From Luteimonas chenhongjianii (GTDB taxonomy: Bacteria; Pseudomonadota; Gammaproteobacteria; Xanthomonadales; Xanthomonadaceae), in contig NZ_CP023406.1 in the NCBI RefSeq assembly GCF_002327105.1, positions 620,001 to 684,000 on the forward strand: DNA of 64,000 nt, given 5' to 3'. Under the pieces are notes generated by a model, which was given only the letters and a program-made list of their open reading frames with translations, was not told the origin of the DNA and made no database searches. Made by a program: the position numbers and the translations under genes. Positions 1 through 9,442 of the stretch are shown piece by piece. Numbering within the stretch: the first letter of the stretch is position 1; each line of letters starts with the position of its first letter.

Positions 1-1
1 G

Positions 2-157
2 GTCGGGGTGGCCGGCAGCGGTTTTGAAAGCGACGACAACACGCTGCGGGTGCACGACCTCGCAGGCCAGGTCCAGCTGGGCCCGGCTTCCAAGGCCGAG
101 ATTGCCGACCGTCTGGTCGCAATGCTCGCCGACCGACTCATGAAGGAAGTCCGATGA
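2..157 (+). CDS. coaBC: CoaBC (phosphopantothenoylcysteine decarboxylase / phosphopantothenate-cysteine ligase), C-terminal end only
   Basis: The window opens inside this gene; only the last 51 codons are present. The frame reads [15 protein letters not shown] and ends [10 protein letters not shown]. The F-x-(S/G)-D-D-N stretch matches the C-terminal ligase (CoaB) domain of bifunctional CoaBC, which makes 4'-phosphopantetheine in coenzyme A synthesis. The stop codon overlaps the dut start (ATGA at 154-157), so the two genes are translationally coupled. The coaBC-dut order is standard in Xanthomonadaceae and Pseudomonas and supports the call. The decarboxylase domain lies outside the window and cannot be judged. 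Confidence 0.85.
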   Translation, partial: VGVAGSGFESDDNTLRVHDLAGQVQLGPASKAEIADRLVAMLADRLMKEVR

Positions 158-612
158 ACTGTGTCCTCGACGTGCGCGTGCTCGACGCACGCTTCGGCCA
201 GCAATGGCCGCTGCCGGCCTACGCGACCGACGGCAGCGCGGGCCTCGACCTGCGCGCCGCGCTCGACGAACCCCTGGACCTGCTGCCCGGTGACGCCGCG
301 CTGGTGCCGTCGGGACTCGCCATCCACATCGGCGACCCGGGGCTGTGCGCCGTGGTGTTGCCGCGCTCGGGCCTGGGCCACAAGCACGGCATCGTGCTCG
401 GAAACGGCACCGGCCTGATCGACGCCGATTACCAGGGGCCGCTGATGATCAGCGTCTGGCACCGGGGCAAGGACGCTTTCACCATCGAGCCGGGCGACCG
501 GATCGCGCAGCTGGTGATACTGCCGGTCGTGCGGGCCACCCTGAATGTGGTGGATACTTTCGTCGAAACCGCGCGGGGGACCGGGGGATTCGGGCATTCT
601 GGCGTGCGCTGA
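154..612 (+). CDS. dut: Deoxyuridine 5'-triphosphate nucleotidohydrolase (dUTPase)
   Basis: Hydrolyses dUTP to dUMP and pyrophosphate, keeping uracil out of DNA and supplying thymidylate synthesis. At 152 residues it has the usual length of the homotrimeric family. The family motifs are visible in order: [10 protein letters not shown] (motif 1, about residues 27-36), [11 protein letters not shown] (motif 2), [15 protein letters not shown] (motif 3, with the catalytic Asp), GDRIAQLVI (motif 4) and the C-terminal glycine-rich GTGGFGHSG lid (motif 5). The start codon overlaps the coaBC stop by 4 bases, and algC follows after 12 bases, so this is the middle gene of a housekeeping operon. Confidence 0.97.
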   Translation: MNCVLDVRVLDARFGQQWPLPAYATDGSAGLDLRAALDEPLDLLPGDAALVPSGLAIHIGDPGLCAVVLPRSGLGHKHGIVLGNGTGLIDADYQGPLMISVWHRGKDAFTIEPGDRIAQLVILPVVRATLNVVDTFVETARGTGGFGHSGVR

Positions 613-624
613 CGGGGAGGTCAC

Positions 625-2955
625 ATGAGCGATAAGGAACCGCGACAGACGGCGGTGGTACTGGCGCAGCTGCGCCAGGCCGCGCCGTTGCTGGCGGTGT
701 TGTTGGCATTGCTGGCCGGCTGGGCGGCGTGGGTGGGCTGGCAGCAGCTGCGCGGAGAACAGCGTCTCGCCGCCGCCGAGCAGGGACGCGACGCCGCCGT
801 GGCCGCGACGACGCAATCGCTCGGCGCCGAACTCGCCCGTCTGGAGGCACGCCTGGCCGAGCCTGCGGTGCAGGGCGCGCTGGCCTCGGGCGATCTCGAA
901 GCCGCGGGCGCCGCGCTCGCCGCCGGCTGGCCGCAACTGATCGCGGCGGAAATCGTCCCCGGCGATCTGAAGGGCGCGTACGCCGCGCTGGACGAGGGCG
1001 GCTTCGGTCGCCTGTCCTCGCTCGAAGCGGCCCTGGTCGCGGGCCGCCCGGCGCTGACCGTGGCCTCGATCGACGGCAGGCCGCAACTGCTGGTGACCGC
1101 ACCGGCCGAAACGGACGGCCGGCTCGTCGGCGTGGCGCTGGCTCAGCTGCCGTTGGCGCGGGCGACCGCCGGGCTCGAGGGCGCGCCGCTGGATCCGGCC
1201 ACCTATCTCGCGCTGCGCCAGGGCAACCACACCCTCCTTGCGCGCGGCGACGAAAGCCTGGCGAACGTGGCTGCACGCATGGCCCAACCTGTTCCCGGCA
1301 CGCCGCTGCGTATCGCCGCGGCCGTGCCCCGTGTCGGCCCCGCGCCGCTGGGCCTGGGCGCGGTTCCGTTGCTCGCCGCTGCTGGCCTGCTGGCACTGCT
1401 CGCGGTGCTGGCCTTGCGCCTGCCGCGCGGGAGCGGAGTGGTCGTCCGGTCCGACGACACCACGCCCACCCTGGCCCAATCGCTGCTCAGCGCGCCGCCC
1501 GAAGCCGCCGAGGGCGATGCGCCGACGCCGCTGCCGGTGCGCGAGGAGGTGCCGAGAAAGAAGGCCGCCGCATCGTCGGTCGTGCTCGACCCTTCGATCT
1601 TCCGCGCCTACGACATTCGCGGAATCGTCGGCACGACGCTCGATGCGGGCGTGGCCGAACTCGTCGGCCAGGCGGTGGGTTCGCTGATGCGCGAACAGGA
1701 CCTGACCGACATCGTCGTCGGGCGCGATGGTCGCCTGTCGGGGCCGGAGCTGGTCGCCGGTCTCGTCGCCGGGCTGCGCAAGGCGGGCCGCAACGTGATC
1801 GACATCGGCATGGCGCCGACGCCGGTGGTGTACTTCGGTGCCTATCACCTGCGCACCGGCTGCTGCATCTCGGTGACCGGCAGCCACAATCCGGTCGACT
1901 ACAACGGGTTCAAGATCGTCGTCGGCGGCGAGACGTTGTCGGGCGAAGCAATCACCGACCTGCATACGCGGGTGGCCGAGGACCGTCTGTACACGGCGCC
2001 GCAGCCGGGCGCCGTATCGGAGCGCGACATCGGCGACGACTACGTGCGCCGGATCGCCGACGACATCCAGATCGCCCGGCCGCTGAAGGTCGTCGTCGAT
2101 GCCGGCAATGGCGTGGCCGGCGAACTGGGGCCGCGCGTGCTCGAGGCGATCGGCGCCGAAGTGGTGCCGCTGTACTGCGAGATCGACGGCACCTTTCCCC
2201 ACCATCATCCCGATCCGAGCGAGCCGCAGAACCTGGTCGATCTGGCCAGCACCGTGCAGCGGTTCGATGCCGACCTCGGCATCGCCTTCGACGGCGATGG
2301 CGACCGTCTGGGCGTAGTGACCAGGGACGGCGAGTCCATCTTCGCCGACCGTCTGCTGATGCTTTTCGCTGCCGACGTGCTGGAGCGCAATCCGGGCGCG
2401 ATGATCGTCTTCGACGTGAAGTGCACCGGCCGCCTGCCCGGCCACGTGCTGCGCCACGGCGGCAGCCCGCTGATGTGGAAGACCGGCCATTCGCTGATCA
2501 AGGCCAAGATGCGCGAGACCGGCGCCGAACTGGCCGGCGAGATGAGCGGCCACTTCTTCTTCGCCGAGCGCTGGTACGGCTTCGACGACGGCATCTACGC
2601 CGCTGCGCGACTGCTCGAGATCCTCGCACTCGACGACGATCCCTCGGCCGTGCTCAAGGCCTTGCCGACCGGCGTGTCGACGCCGGAGATCAAGGTGCCC
2701 GCGCCCAATGGCGATCCGCACGCCTTCATCGCGCGGGTGCAGGCCGAGTCCGCTTTCGACGGCGCGCGCCTGTCGACGATCGATGGGGTACGTGCCGACT
2801 GGCCGGACGGCTGGGGTCTGGTCCGTGCGTCGAATACCACGCCGGTGCTGGTCCTGCGGTTCGACGCCGACAGCCGCGAGGCGTTGCTGCGAATCCAGCA
2901 GACCTTCCGCGGGCAGTTGCTGGCGATCGATCCGGATCTGGAATTGCCGTTCTGA
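625..2955 (+). CDS. algC: Phosphomannomutase/phosphoglucomutase with N-terminal membrane/periplasmic domain
   Basis: Interconverts hexose 1- and 6-phosphates (mannose and glucose), feeding GDP-mannose and UDP-glucose to exopolysaccharide and LPS synthesis. The catalytic part starts near residue 318 (PSIFRAYDIRGIVG). It carries the phosphoserine loop TGSHNP (Ser420), the metal loop DGDGDR (556-561) and the sugar loop GEMSGH. The 776 residues exceed the usual 450-465 because an extra N-terminal region precedes the enzyme: a membrane segment at about residues 18-36, an extracytoplasmic stretch, a second hydrophobic segment near 245-265 (LGLGAVPLLAAAGLLALLAVLAL) and a linker. The enzyme is thus probably tethered to the cytoplasmic face of the inner membrane. 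A strong ribosome site (GGGGAGG, 614-620) fixes the start. Confidence 0.9.
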   Translation: MSDKEPRQTAVVLAQLRQAAPLLAVLLALLAGWAAWVGWQQLRGEQRLAAAEQGRDAAVAATTQSLGAELARLEARLAEPAVQGALASGDLEAAGAALAAGWPQLIAAEIVPGDLKGAYAALDEGGFGRLSSLEAALVAGRPALTVASIDGRPQLLVTAPAETDGRLVGVALAQLPLARATAGLEGAPLDPATYLALRQGNHTLLARGDESLANVAARMAQPVPGTPLRIAAAVPRVGPAPLGLGAVPLLAAAGLLALLAVLALRLPRGSGVVVRSDDTTPTLAQSLLSAPPEAAEGDAPTPLPVREEVPRKKAAASSVVLDPSIFRAYDIRGIVGTTLDAGVAELVGQAVGSLMREQDLTDIVVGRDGRLSGPELVAGLVAGLRKAGRNVIDIGMAPTPVVYFGAYHLRTGCCISVTGSHNPVDYNGFKIVVGGETLSGEAITDLHTRVAEDRLYTAPQPGAVSERDIGDDYVRRIADDIQIARPLKVVVDAGNGVAGELGPRVLEAIGAEVVPLYCEIDGTFPHHHPDPSEPQNLVDLASTVQRFDADLGIAFDGDGDRLGVVTRDGESIFADRLLMLFAADVLERNPGAMIVFDVKCTGRLPGHVLRHGGSPLMWKTGHSLIKAKMRETGAELAGEMSGHFFFAERWYGFDDGIYAAARLLEILALDDDPSAVLKALPTGVSTPEIKVPAPNGDPHAFIARVQAESAFDGARLSTIDGVRADWPDGWGLVRASNTTPVLVLRFDADSREALLRIQQTFRGQLLAIDPDLELPF

Positions 2956-3388
2956 GAGCGGCTTTCCGCGGCCAGCGGCCGACCGCCTGACGTCTCTGCT
3001 GGGGCGCCATCAGCGCACGTCGACGAAGCGGGGCGCCCGTGCGGAAGCCCCGGGGTGTGCGCCGACGCTTTCGCAGGTGCGCCGCTGGAGCCGCAGGTGC
3101 GACACGTCGGCTTGCAAGGGCACGGACGGGCGCCGGCCGCGGGAGCGGCCCCCGGAAGAGGCGCGATAGGCGGCGGCCGGCAGCAGCGCAAAATGGTTAC
3201 TGCCTTCCCGGATCTGCGCTTCGACAGGGCGGTGCCCGCGCAAACTGCAGCCCATCGTCTCCCGCCCCACGCAGCGAAGCGCCGGGTCGCCCTGACCCGG
3301 TCGTCCCGGGCCGTCCTGCCTTCCGACAGAGGACCAGGCGCCGCGCCGACCGTCCATCGCGACGTCCTGCCATAGGCGCGACGCTACT
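2956..3388. other. Intergenic region, nothing recognised
   Basis: Between algC and the ligase gene. Reading frames exist on both strands, but their products are arginine/proline-rich with no recognisable domain, as expected of random frames in high-GC DNA. No clear terminator with a T-tract, RNA gene or repeat was found. Confidence 0.5.
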
Positions 3389-3430
3389 GTGCATCGCAGT
3401 CTGGCCGTCCTCGTCCGAGCAAGCCGGCAG

Positions 3431-4300
3431 ATGCGACGCCACCATCGCTCCCGCGCCCACGTGGCACTGACGGTCCTGTTGTGGCTGGTCTCGATACCAC
3501 TGCAGGCAGCTGCGCCATCGCCGCCCGCGCTGATGCTCGCCCGGGACCTCGGCACCACGCAGATCGACGTGCCGGCGTACTACGTCAGCGAAAAGCTCGA
3601 CGGCGTGCGTGCGCGCTGGGATGGCCGGGCGCTGTGGACGCGCGCTGGCCACCGCATCGCCACGCCGCCGGCATTCGTCGCGGGTTGGCCGGATACGCCG
3701 ATGGATGGCGAGTTGTGGGTCGCGCGCGGCCGCTTCGATGTCGTCAGCGGGATTGCACGGAGCTCCCGGCCCGATCCCGCGGCCTGGGAGGCAGTGCGCT
3801 TCATGGTGTTCGACCTGCCGGCGCATGCGGGCCCGTTCTCGGAACGTGTGGTGGCGATGCGCGCCCTGGTCGCGCAGACGGCACGCCCGCAGCTGCGGGC
3901 GGTCGAACAGACCCGGATGACGACACGCGCCGCGCTCGACGCACGCCTCGCGCAGGTCGTCGCCGCCGGCGGCGAAGGACTGATGCTGCACCACGCCGAC
4001 GCACATTACGGCGTCGGGCGCAGCGCCGCCCTGCTCAAACTCAAACCGCATGACGACGCCGAAGCACGCGTGGTCGCGCACACGCCCGGCAAGGGCAAGT
4101 ACGCGGGCGTGCTCGGTGCGCTGGTGGTCGAGCATCACGATGGGCGTCGCTTCCGGATCGGCACCGGTTTCACCGACGCCCAGCGCGCCAACCCGCCGCC
4201 GCCCGGCAGCTGGGTGACCTATCGCTACAACGGCCTCACCTCGACCGGCCTGCCGCGCTTCGCACGCTTCATGCGCACCCGCGACGAGATGCCTCCCTAG
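3431..4300 (+). CDS. Minimal ATP-dependent DNA ligase with signal peptide (Lig E type)
   Basis: Seals DNA nicks using ATP. The nucleotidyltransferase motifs are visible: EKLDGVRARW (motif I, with the adenylated Lys), DGELW (III), EGLMLH (IV) and LLKLKP (V), followed by a short OB-fold region. At 289 residues this is the minimal one-domain-plus-OB form. From the Met at 3431 the protein begins with an Arg-rich n-region, a hydrophobic core (VALTVLLWLVSIPL) and an A-x-A-like site, a typical Sec signal. The product is therefore probably periplasmic, as known for Lig E proteins, which are linked to DNA uptake and extracellular DNA. An in-frame Met at 3389 would add 14 residues before the signal, so 3431 is preferred. 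It is unrelated to the cytoplasmic LigD downstream. Confidence 0.85.
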   Translation: MRRHHRSRAHVALTVLLWLVSIPLQAAAPSPPALMLARDLGTTQIDVPAYYVSEKLDGVRARWDGRALWTRAGHRIATPPAFVAGWPDTPMDGELWVARGRFDVVSGIARSSRPDPAAWEAVRFMVFDLPAHAGPFSERVVAMRALVAQTARPQLRAVEQTRMTTRAALDARLAQVVAAGGEGLMLHHADAHYGVGRSAALLKLKPHDDAEARVVAHTPGKGKYAGVLGALVVEHHDGRRFRIGTGFTDAQRANPPPPGSWVTYRYNGLTSTGLPRFARFMRTRDEMPP

Positions 4301-4648
4301 GAATCGCTGATTCGTCCCGGATACACCGGCCCCGCTTCCTGCGCACGCCCCTCCCCAAGGCCGATGCGAAAGTGAGGGTCACCCGGCTGAAGGCAACGGC
4401 GGCAGGATTTTCCAGCCACGCGGCCCGCTCTCCGATTCAGTCGGTCCGCGGCGTCGAGCCAGCAAGCTCCGTAAGCGGCCGCGTGGCTCACGCGCCCTCA
4501 ATGGGGTTCCCCGCGCGGAGGAAGAAGGCGTGCGGCGACTCCGCTGGAGATGCGCGGGCGCTGGGCCCTCTTCCAGTGAGGGCGCGCCTGTCGCCCGCTC
4601 CTCCAAGCCGCCCGCGACCTTCGCGGGCACCGAACCCGGCACAGAAAA
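4301..4648. other. Intergenic region before the convergent terminator
   Basis: Separates the convergent ligase and mechanosensitive-channel genes. Frames here give only low-complexity Arg/Ser/Pro products. The only recognisable element is the terminator at its right edge. Confidence 0.45.
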
Positions 4649-4673
4649 AAGGCCCGCCATCAAGGCGGGCCTT
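4649..4673 (-). terminator. Rho-independent terminator of the mechanosensitive-channel gene
   Basis: A perfect 10-bp stem AAGGCCCGCC / GGCGGGCCTT with a 5-nt loop. Read on the minus strand, the hairpin is followed by a run of six T (AAAAAA on the plus strand at 4645-4650, partly overlapping the stem). It lies about 25 bases beyond the stop of the minus-strand gene ending at 4696. Confidence 0.85.
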
Positions 4674-4695
4674 CTCTCACTTCAAACAGCCGATC

Positions 4696-6315
4696 TCACG
4701 GCAGCCGCTCGTCATCCCGGCGACGCTCGAGATAGCCCTTGGCCCAGCGGTCCGCCACGCGTCCCGCAGCTTCGCGTCCGCCCAGGCCGAAGGCCAGCGC
4801 CGTGGCCACCGCGACTGCGCCCAGCACCAGGCCGAAGGCGAGATTGACGATGTCGTCGGCAATGCCCATCGCGCGCAGGCCCATCGCGATCACCAGGCCG
4901 AGAATCGCGATACGGGCGATCCGCGAGAGGCCGGGACCACCGACGGGATTCGCGCGCTGGATCGCACGCGCGGCAAGGTCGGCCAGCCAGTAGCCGACGA
5001 CGAGAATCACGGCGCCGAGCAGAATGTCGCCGCCAAAGACGATGAAGGTCGCCAGCAGGTCGCGCACGCCGACGAAGCCCAGCCGGTGCGCCGCCTCGAC
5101 GGTGGCGAAGAGCATGATGAAGAACAGCGCCACGCGGCCCACGAAGGCGGACAGTCCGCCGGCCCGGGACGCAGTCGTCAACGGCGCGCCGCTGGTCGGA
5201 TCGACCAGCGTGCCAGGCGCGGGCGCGGACGTGCCCGCGGCGGCGACCGGATCCGCCGACTGCAGCGCGGTGTCCAAGGGCGATGGCGTGCGCGGCGTCG
5301 GGCTGAACAGATGAACCAGGCCCAGGCGTTCCGGCACACTGTCGAAGCCAAGGTTCTCGAGCAGACGCGCCAGCAGCCCCGAGACGAACCGCCCCAGGTA
5401 CCAGGCGACGATCAGGATCAGCGCCGCGGCCAGGATGTTCGGAATCGCGCTCAGGAAGATGCCGAGCATCTCGCTGGCCGGCTCGGAGATCGCGCGGATC
5501 GCCAGCGCATCAAGCGCGGCGATCAGCGTCGGCACGATCACCAGGATGAAGGCGAGCGTGCCACCGAGTTGCGACAGCTTCATTCCTTCGGTGACGCCGT
5601 CGCGATTGCCGAAGCGGTCGATGCCGGTCGCTGCCAGCAGGTTGGTGACCAGGCCACGCAGCACCTTGGCCACCAGCCAGCCCACCAGGCCGATGACGAC
5701 GGCGGCGAAGATGTTCGGCAGCATCGCGGTGACCTGCTCGGTCATCCCCGCGAGCGGAACCATCAGGCCTTCGATGCGCAGCGCACCGACGATCGCGGGC
5801 AGGAACAGCAGCAGTACCAGCCAGTAGACGACATCGCCGAGCACGGCCGAAATCGGCTTGACGCCGGCCGAGGCCGACAGCCGCTCGTCCCAGCGTCCCG
5901 CTGCCATCAGCCGGTTGATCGCGGCGCGCAGGACGGTTGCCAGCAGCCAGGCCACCAGCGCGAGCACGCCGGCGAGGATGATCCGCGGCAGGTACAGCAT
6001 GACCTCGGTGGTCAGCGCCGAGAACGGTCCGTACAGCCCGTCGAAGCGCAGCACGTTGAAGACGCCGACCAGGGTGAGGAGGATCACGAACCAGAACCCG
6101 ATCGACGCCGCCACCTTGACGATGTCGAGCTGCGCGGCGGTCTGGCTGTTGAGGCGTTCGTTGACCCGCAGCCTGGTCAGCCCGGTGCGGATCAGGCCGC
6201 GCACGAACAGCGCCACGATCAGCCCGAGGATCAGCACCAGGACGGCGCCCAGCACTGCCGGCAGGTAGTGGCCAAGGCTCAGTTCGAGTTGCCGGGCAAG
6301 TGTGTTGGGGGGCAT
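4696..6315 (-). CDS. Multi-pass membrane protein of the mechanosensitive ion channel family (conserved TM-helix repeats)
   Basis: A 539-residue integral membrane protein. It has several long hydrophobic segments arranged as repeated TM-helix units: VLGAVLVLILGLIVALFV near 22-39, then similar (LP/NI)(I/F)LA(G/A)V(L/V)(A/I)LVAWLLA blocks at about residues 110, 205 and 290. Such conserved TM-helix repeats (the PF05552 type) occur in predicted small-conductance mechanosensitive channels. The soluble MscS beta domain is not obvious, so gating is inferred only from the family. The start is backed by AGGAG 8 bases upstream of ATG at 6315. The C-terminus is short and charged (GYLERRRDDERLP). The gene is monocistronic and followed by a strong terminator. 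Confidence 0.8.
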   Translation of the reverse strand: MPPNTLARQLELSLGHYLPAVLGAVLVLILGLIVALFVRGLIRTGLTRLRVNERLNSQTAAQLDIVKVAASIGFWFVILLTLVGVFNVLRFDGLYGPFSALTTEVMLYLPRIILAGVLALVAWLLATVLRAAINRLMAAGRWDERLSASAGVKPISAVLGDVVYWLVLLLFLPAIVGALRIEGLMVPLAGMTEQVTAMLPNIFAAVVIGLVGWLVAKVLRGLVTNLLAATGIDRFGNRDGVTEGMKLSQLGGTLAFILVIVPTLIAALDALAIRAISEPASEMLGIFLSAIPNILAAALILIVAWYLGRFVSGLLARLLENLGFDSVPERLGLVHLFSPTPRTPSPLDTALQSADPVAAAGTSAPAPGTLVDPTSGAPLTTASRAGGLSAFVGRVALFFIMLFATVEAAHRLGFVGVRDLLATFIVFGGDILLGAVILVVGYWLADLAARAIQRANPVGGPGLSRIARIAILGLVIAMGLRAMGIADDIVNLAFGLVLGAVAVATALAFGLGGREAAGRVADRWAKGYLERRRDDERLP

Positions 6316-6629
6316 GGAACAGTCTCCTCGCGGGGACGCGGCGAGCGCCGCGCCGATCGATGGATGGTCGGCCGCGTCAAATGCGCGGTCGAGGACGGAT
6401 CAGCATCGGAGATGGGAAGTCGCGTCGCGGGAACCGGCTGATGCGTGACGCCTCGCGTGCGAGGTCGAACTCCGTGCCGGGCACAGTGTGGCCGCGCCCG
6501 GTGTGGGCTCGGGGTGAACACAGGCTGTGCAGGGCGGAGGCCTGGGCCGTGGACTGCGATCGTCATCCGGCCCGTCTGCAGTCACTTGGGGATGCGGGTC
6601 CAGCCAGCGCGGCGTCGCCGCGCTCGGTG
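6316..6629. other. Intergenic region upstream of the mechanosensitive-channel gene
   Basis: Holds the 5' leader of the minus-strand channel gene, including its ribosome site. No RNA gene, repeat or convincing small gene was found. Confidence 0.4.
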
Positions 6630-7670
6630 TCAGCAGGCGCGTTCCTTCGCGAACGGATTGAGGCGACGCACCCAGCTGTCGCCGCAATCGATGTCGACAG
6701 GTGCAGGCTCCACCGGCTTTGCGGGCGCAGACGCGGCCGCACGTGCGCGTTCGAACCCGGCGATCTTCTCGCGGATCTGCGGCATCGCCGCAAGCGCCGC
6801 GCGTTCGCCCTGGAGGATCGCCGCATTGCGCTGTTCGAAACTTGCCGGCCCGATGTCGCCGACCTGGGGACGGATCACCACGTCCGCGCGGGCCAGCTCC
6901 TGGCGGCCCAGGTTCTGACCCATGATCGCGATCGACTGGTTGACGATGCCGAGCATGCTGCCGGGCATCGTGCCGCTGGCCTTGCTGGAAATGTCGACCG
7001 CGATGACGAGATCCGCGCCGAGCTGCCTGGCTGCATCGACCGGTACCGGGCTGACCACGCCACCGTCGACGTAATGCCGGTCGCCGATCTTCACCGGCTC
7101 GAACACGCCCGGCACGCTGCTCGACGCGCGGACCGCCTGCCCGGTATTGCCGCGCACGAACACGATGCGGTCGCCGGTCTCCAGCCGCGTGGCGACGGCG
7201 GCAAAGGGGATGCGCATCCGGTCGAGCGTGCGGTTGCCGACCTCCTGGTTGACGTAGTTCTGCAGCGCCACGCCCTGGACCAGACCGCCGGAGAACAGGC
7301 GCACGTCGCGGATGCTCGATTCGTCCAGCGCCACCGCGCGCTCCTGCATCTGGAACGGATCCATGCCGCTTGCATACAGCGCCCCCACGACGCTGCCGGC
7401 GCTGGTGCCGGCAACGACGTCGGCCTTGATGCCGTTCGCTTCGAGCATCTTGATCACGCCGATGTGGGCGAAGCCCTTGGCCGCGCCGCCACCGAGCGCG
7501 AGGCCGATGCGTACCGGCTGCGACCGCGGCGTCACCTGCGCCGGCGTTGCCGGCTGCACGGCGACTGGCGGGGTCGGGCGTATGTCGTCACGACCACATG
7601 CGGCGAGCACGAACAGGGCGGCGGTGATCAGCGCGGTGCGCGCGTGGCGATGGGCGGTGCGAAAACGCAT
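6630..7670 (-). CDS. Patatin-like phospholipase, predicted lipoprotein
   Basis: Serine acyl hydrolase of the patatin/RssA family with a Ser-Asp dyad. Visible are the oxyanion loop GGGAAKG, the nucleophile elbow GTSAGS (Ser90) and the DGG motif (Asp202). The start at 7670 gives a 346-residue protein beginning MRFRTAHRHARTALI with a hydrophobic core and the lipobox LAAC, so it is probably anchored in the envelope as a lipoprotein. A longer frame to 7736 lacks a sensible signal. Substrates are probably membrane phospholipids or lipid esters. The C-terminal 40 residues are Ala/Pro-rich and end with Cys, which is unremarkable. It is monocistronic, downstream of the M28 peptidase gene on the same strand. 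Confidence 0.88.
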   Translation of the reverse strand: MRFRTAHRHARTALITAALFVLAACGRDDIRPTPPVAVQPATPAQVTPRSQPVRIGLALGGGAAKGFAHIGVIKMLEANGIKADVVAGTSAGSVVGALYASGMDPFQMQERAVALDESSIRDVRLFSGGLVQGVALQNYVNQEVGNRTLDRMRIPFAAVATRLETGDRIVFVRGNTGQAVRASSSVPGVFEPVKIGDRHYVDGGVVSPVPVDAARQLGADLVIAVDISSKASGTMPGSMLGIVNQSIAIMGQNLGRQELARADVVIRPQVGDIGPASFEQRNAAILQGERAALAAMPQIREKIAGFERARAAASAPAKPVEPAPVDIDCGDSWVRRLNPFAKERAC

Positions 7671-7753
7671 GTGATGGCGGGCCGTTGCGGGACGGGCCGA
7701 GGATACGCGCGCTGCGCCTGTCGGCGGCTGAAGCACGCGCGGACGCGCGGGAT

Positions 7754-9442
7754 TCAGCGGGCGCTACCGAAACGCGTGCCGAAGAAGTCGCCGTCATTCC
7801 AGCGCGGCGCCGCTTCCGCATCGCCGACGATGCGGGCGAGCGCCGCGCTCACGCGCGCCATGCGCGCCGCGTCCGCGTACTGGATCGGCAGATCCACCTG
7901 GTCGCAGGGCTGGTGGTAGCAGTTGCGCAGGAACCAGGTCGCCGCGATCTTCGGATTCTGGCTGTCGTTGGCCGGGCTCACGCCGGCGTCGAGGTACAGC
8001 GCCGGAATGCCGGCGCGTATGAACGCGTACTGATCGCTGCGGACGAACGCGACCTCTTCGGGGAAGGGGTCGGGCGACACATCGACACCGACCGCTTCCG
8101 CGGCCTGCGTCACCGCCGCCTGCAATGTGGAATGCTCGCTGCCGATGGCGATGATGTCGCGCGTCGGCGCGGTCAGGACCGGCATGTCGATATTGATGTT
8201 GGCGACCAGTCTGCCTGCCGCCGCCGGCGGATGCGCGACCAGCCACTGCGCGCCAAGCAGGCCGTGCTCCTCGGCGGTGAGCGCGGCGAACAGCGTACTG
8301 CGCCCCGGCGCGGCGTCAGCTTGCGCAAGCTCGCGCGCCGCCTCGATGAGGATCGCGACGCCAAGCGCGTTGTCGAGTGCGCCGTTGTAGATCGCATCGC
8401 CGTCGACCGGCGCGCCGTGCCCGAGATGGTCGAGATGCGCGGTGTGCACGATCGACTGCGTGGCCCGTGCCGGATCGCTGCCGGGCAACATGCCGAGCAC
8501 GTTGCGTGATTCGATGTGGTCGATATGGCTGCGCGTGCGCAGGGTCATCGTGCCCGGCAGCGCGAAGGGCGCCAGGCGGCCGGCCCGCGCGGCATCGAAC
8601 AGTTCTGCCGCGGTACGCGGGCCGTCGGCGAACACCAGGTCGGCCGCGGTCGCGGCGACGCGCACGCCCGCGCGCAGCTGGGCAGGGGTATCGATCGGCC
8701 GGTCGTCGCCATCGCGCAGGCGCATCGCCGGTCGGCTCGCCTGCGCGACGCTGCGCGCCCAGGGCGAGCCGGCTTCGTCGTCGACGGTGTTGACCAGCAC
8801 CAGACCTATCGCACCACGCGCGACGATCGCCTCGGTCTTGGTGCGCAGGCTGGCGTAATGCGCGAAGGGGTCGGGCTCGAAGCTGCGCGGCGCACCCCCG
8901 AACACGATCGCGATGCGGCCATCGAGATCCATGCCTGCGAAGTCGTCGTGGCCGAGTTCCGGCGCATGGATCGCCTGGCCAACGAACACCGCAGGCGCGG
9001 TGAGTTCGGTGGCACCGGCATTGAAGTCCGGCAGCGGCAGGAACTGGTCGCGCGCGCGCAGCGCGATCGTGCGGCCGTTGCGCGCCACCGACAGCGCGGC
9101 CGCATCCGGGTCCGCAGTGGCGCGTACCAGCGGGACACGCTGGAACCAGCCGCCCTCGTCGCCCGCGGGTTGCAACCCGATATCGGCGAAACGCTGCGCG
9201 ACATGCTCGGCGGCGAGATCAAACCCGGGGGTGCCGGTTTCCCGTCCAGCCATGCGGTCGTCGGCAAGCGCGCGCACGTCCGCCTCGATCCGCTGCCCGG
9301 CCGGTGTGTCATTGACGACCACCGGTGCAGGCGGCATCGGCGCCCCCGGCGCGGTCTGCGCCTGCAATGCCGAATCCTCGCTACGTCCATCACAGGCCAC
9401 CAGCATCAGTACGCAGGCAACGCTCAGCAGAGGACGGGTCAT
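7754..9442 (-). CDS. M28-family zinc aminopeptidase lipoprotein with PA domain
   Basis: A 562-residue exported peptidase. The start at 9442 (MTRPLLSVACVLMLVAC) gives a lipoprotein signal with lipobox LVAC; the frame open upstream to 9748 has no signal and is not used. A protease-associated (PA)-like region at about residues 140-260 precedes the M28 core. The core shows the co-catalytic zinc ligands HTAHLDHLGHG, the bridging Asp in GALDNALG and the catalytic Glu pair in TAEEHG. M28 enzymes release N-terminal residues from peptides using two zinc ions. The product probably acts in the periplasm or at the outer membrane in peptide scavenging. Related lipoprotein peptidases are abundant in Lysobacter and Xanthomonas. 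Confidence 0.9.
   Translation of the reverse strand: MTRPLLSVACVLMLVACDGRSEDSALQAQTAPGAPMPPAPVVVNDTPAGQRIEADVRALADDRMAGRETGTPGFDLAAEHVAQRFADIGLQPAGDEGGWFQRVPLVRATADPDAAALSVARNGRTIALRARDQFLPLPDFNAGATELTAPAVFVGQAIHAPELGHDDFAGMDLDGRIAIVFGGAPRSFEPDPFAHYASLRTKTEAIVARGAIGLVLVNTVDDEAGSPWARSVAQASRPAMRLRDGDDRPIDTPAQLRAGVRVAATAADLVFADGPRTAAELFDAARAGRLAPFALPGTMTLRTRSHIDHIESRNVLGMLPGSDPARATQSIVHTAHLDHLGHGAPVDGDAIYNGALDNALGVAILIEAARELAQADAAPGRSTLFAALTAEEHGLLGAQWLVAHPPAAAGRLVANINIDMPVLTAPTRDIIAIGSEHSTLQAAVTQAAEAVGVDVSPDPFPEEVAFVRSDQYAFIRAGIPALYLDAGVSPANDSQNPKIAATWFLRNCYHQPCDQVDLPIQYADAARMARVSAALARIVGDAEAAPRWNDGDFFGTRFGSAR

Noticed and set aside
4372..6441. A 689-codon plus-strand frame opposite the mechanosensitive-channel gene
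   Set aside because: Product is Gln/Asp/His/Arg-rich, the usual complement of a hydrophobic protein's gene, with no domain.
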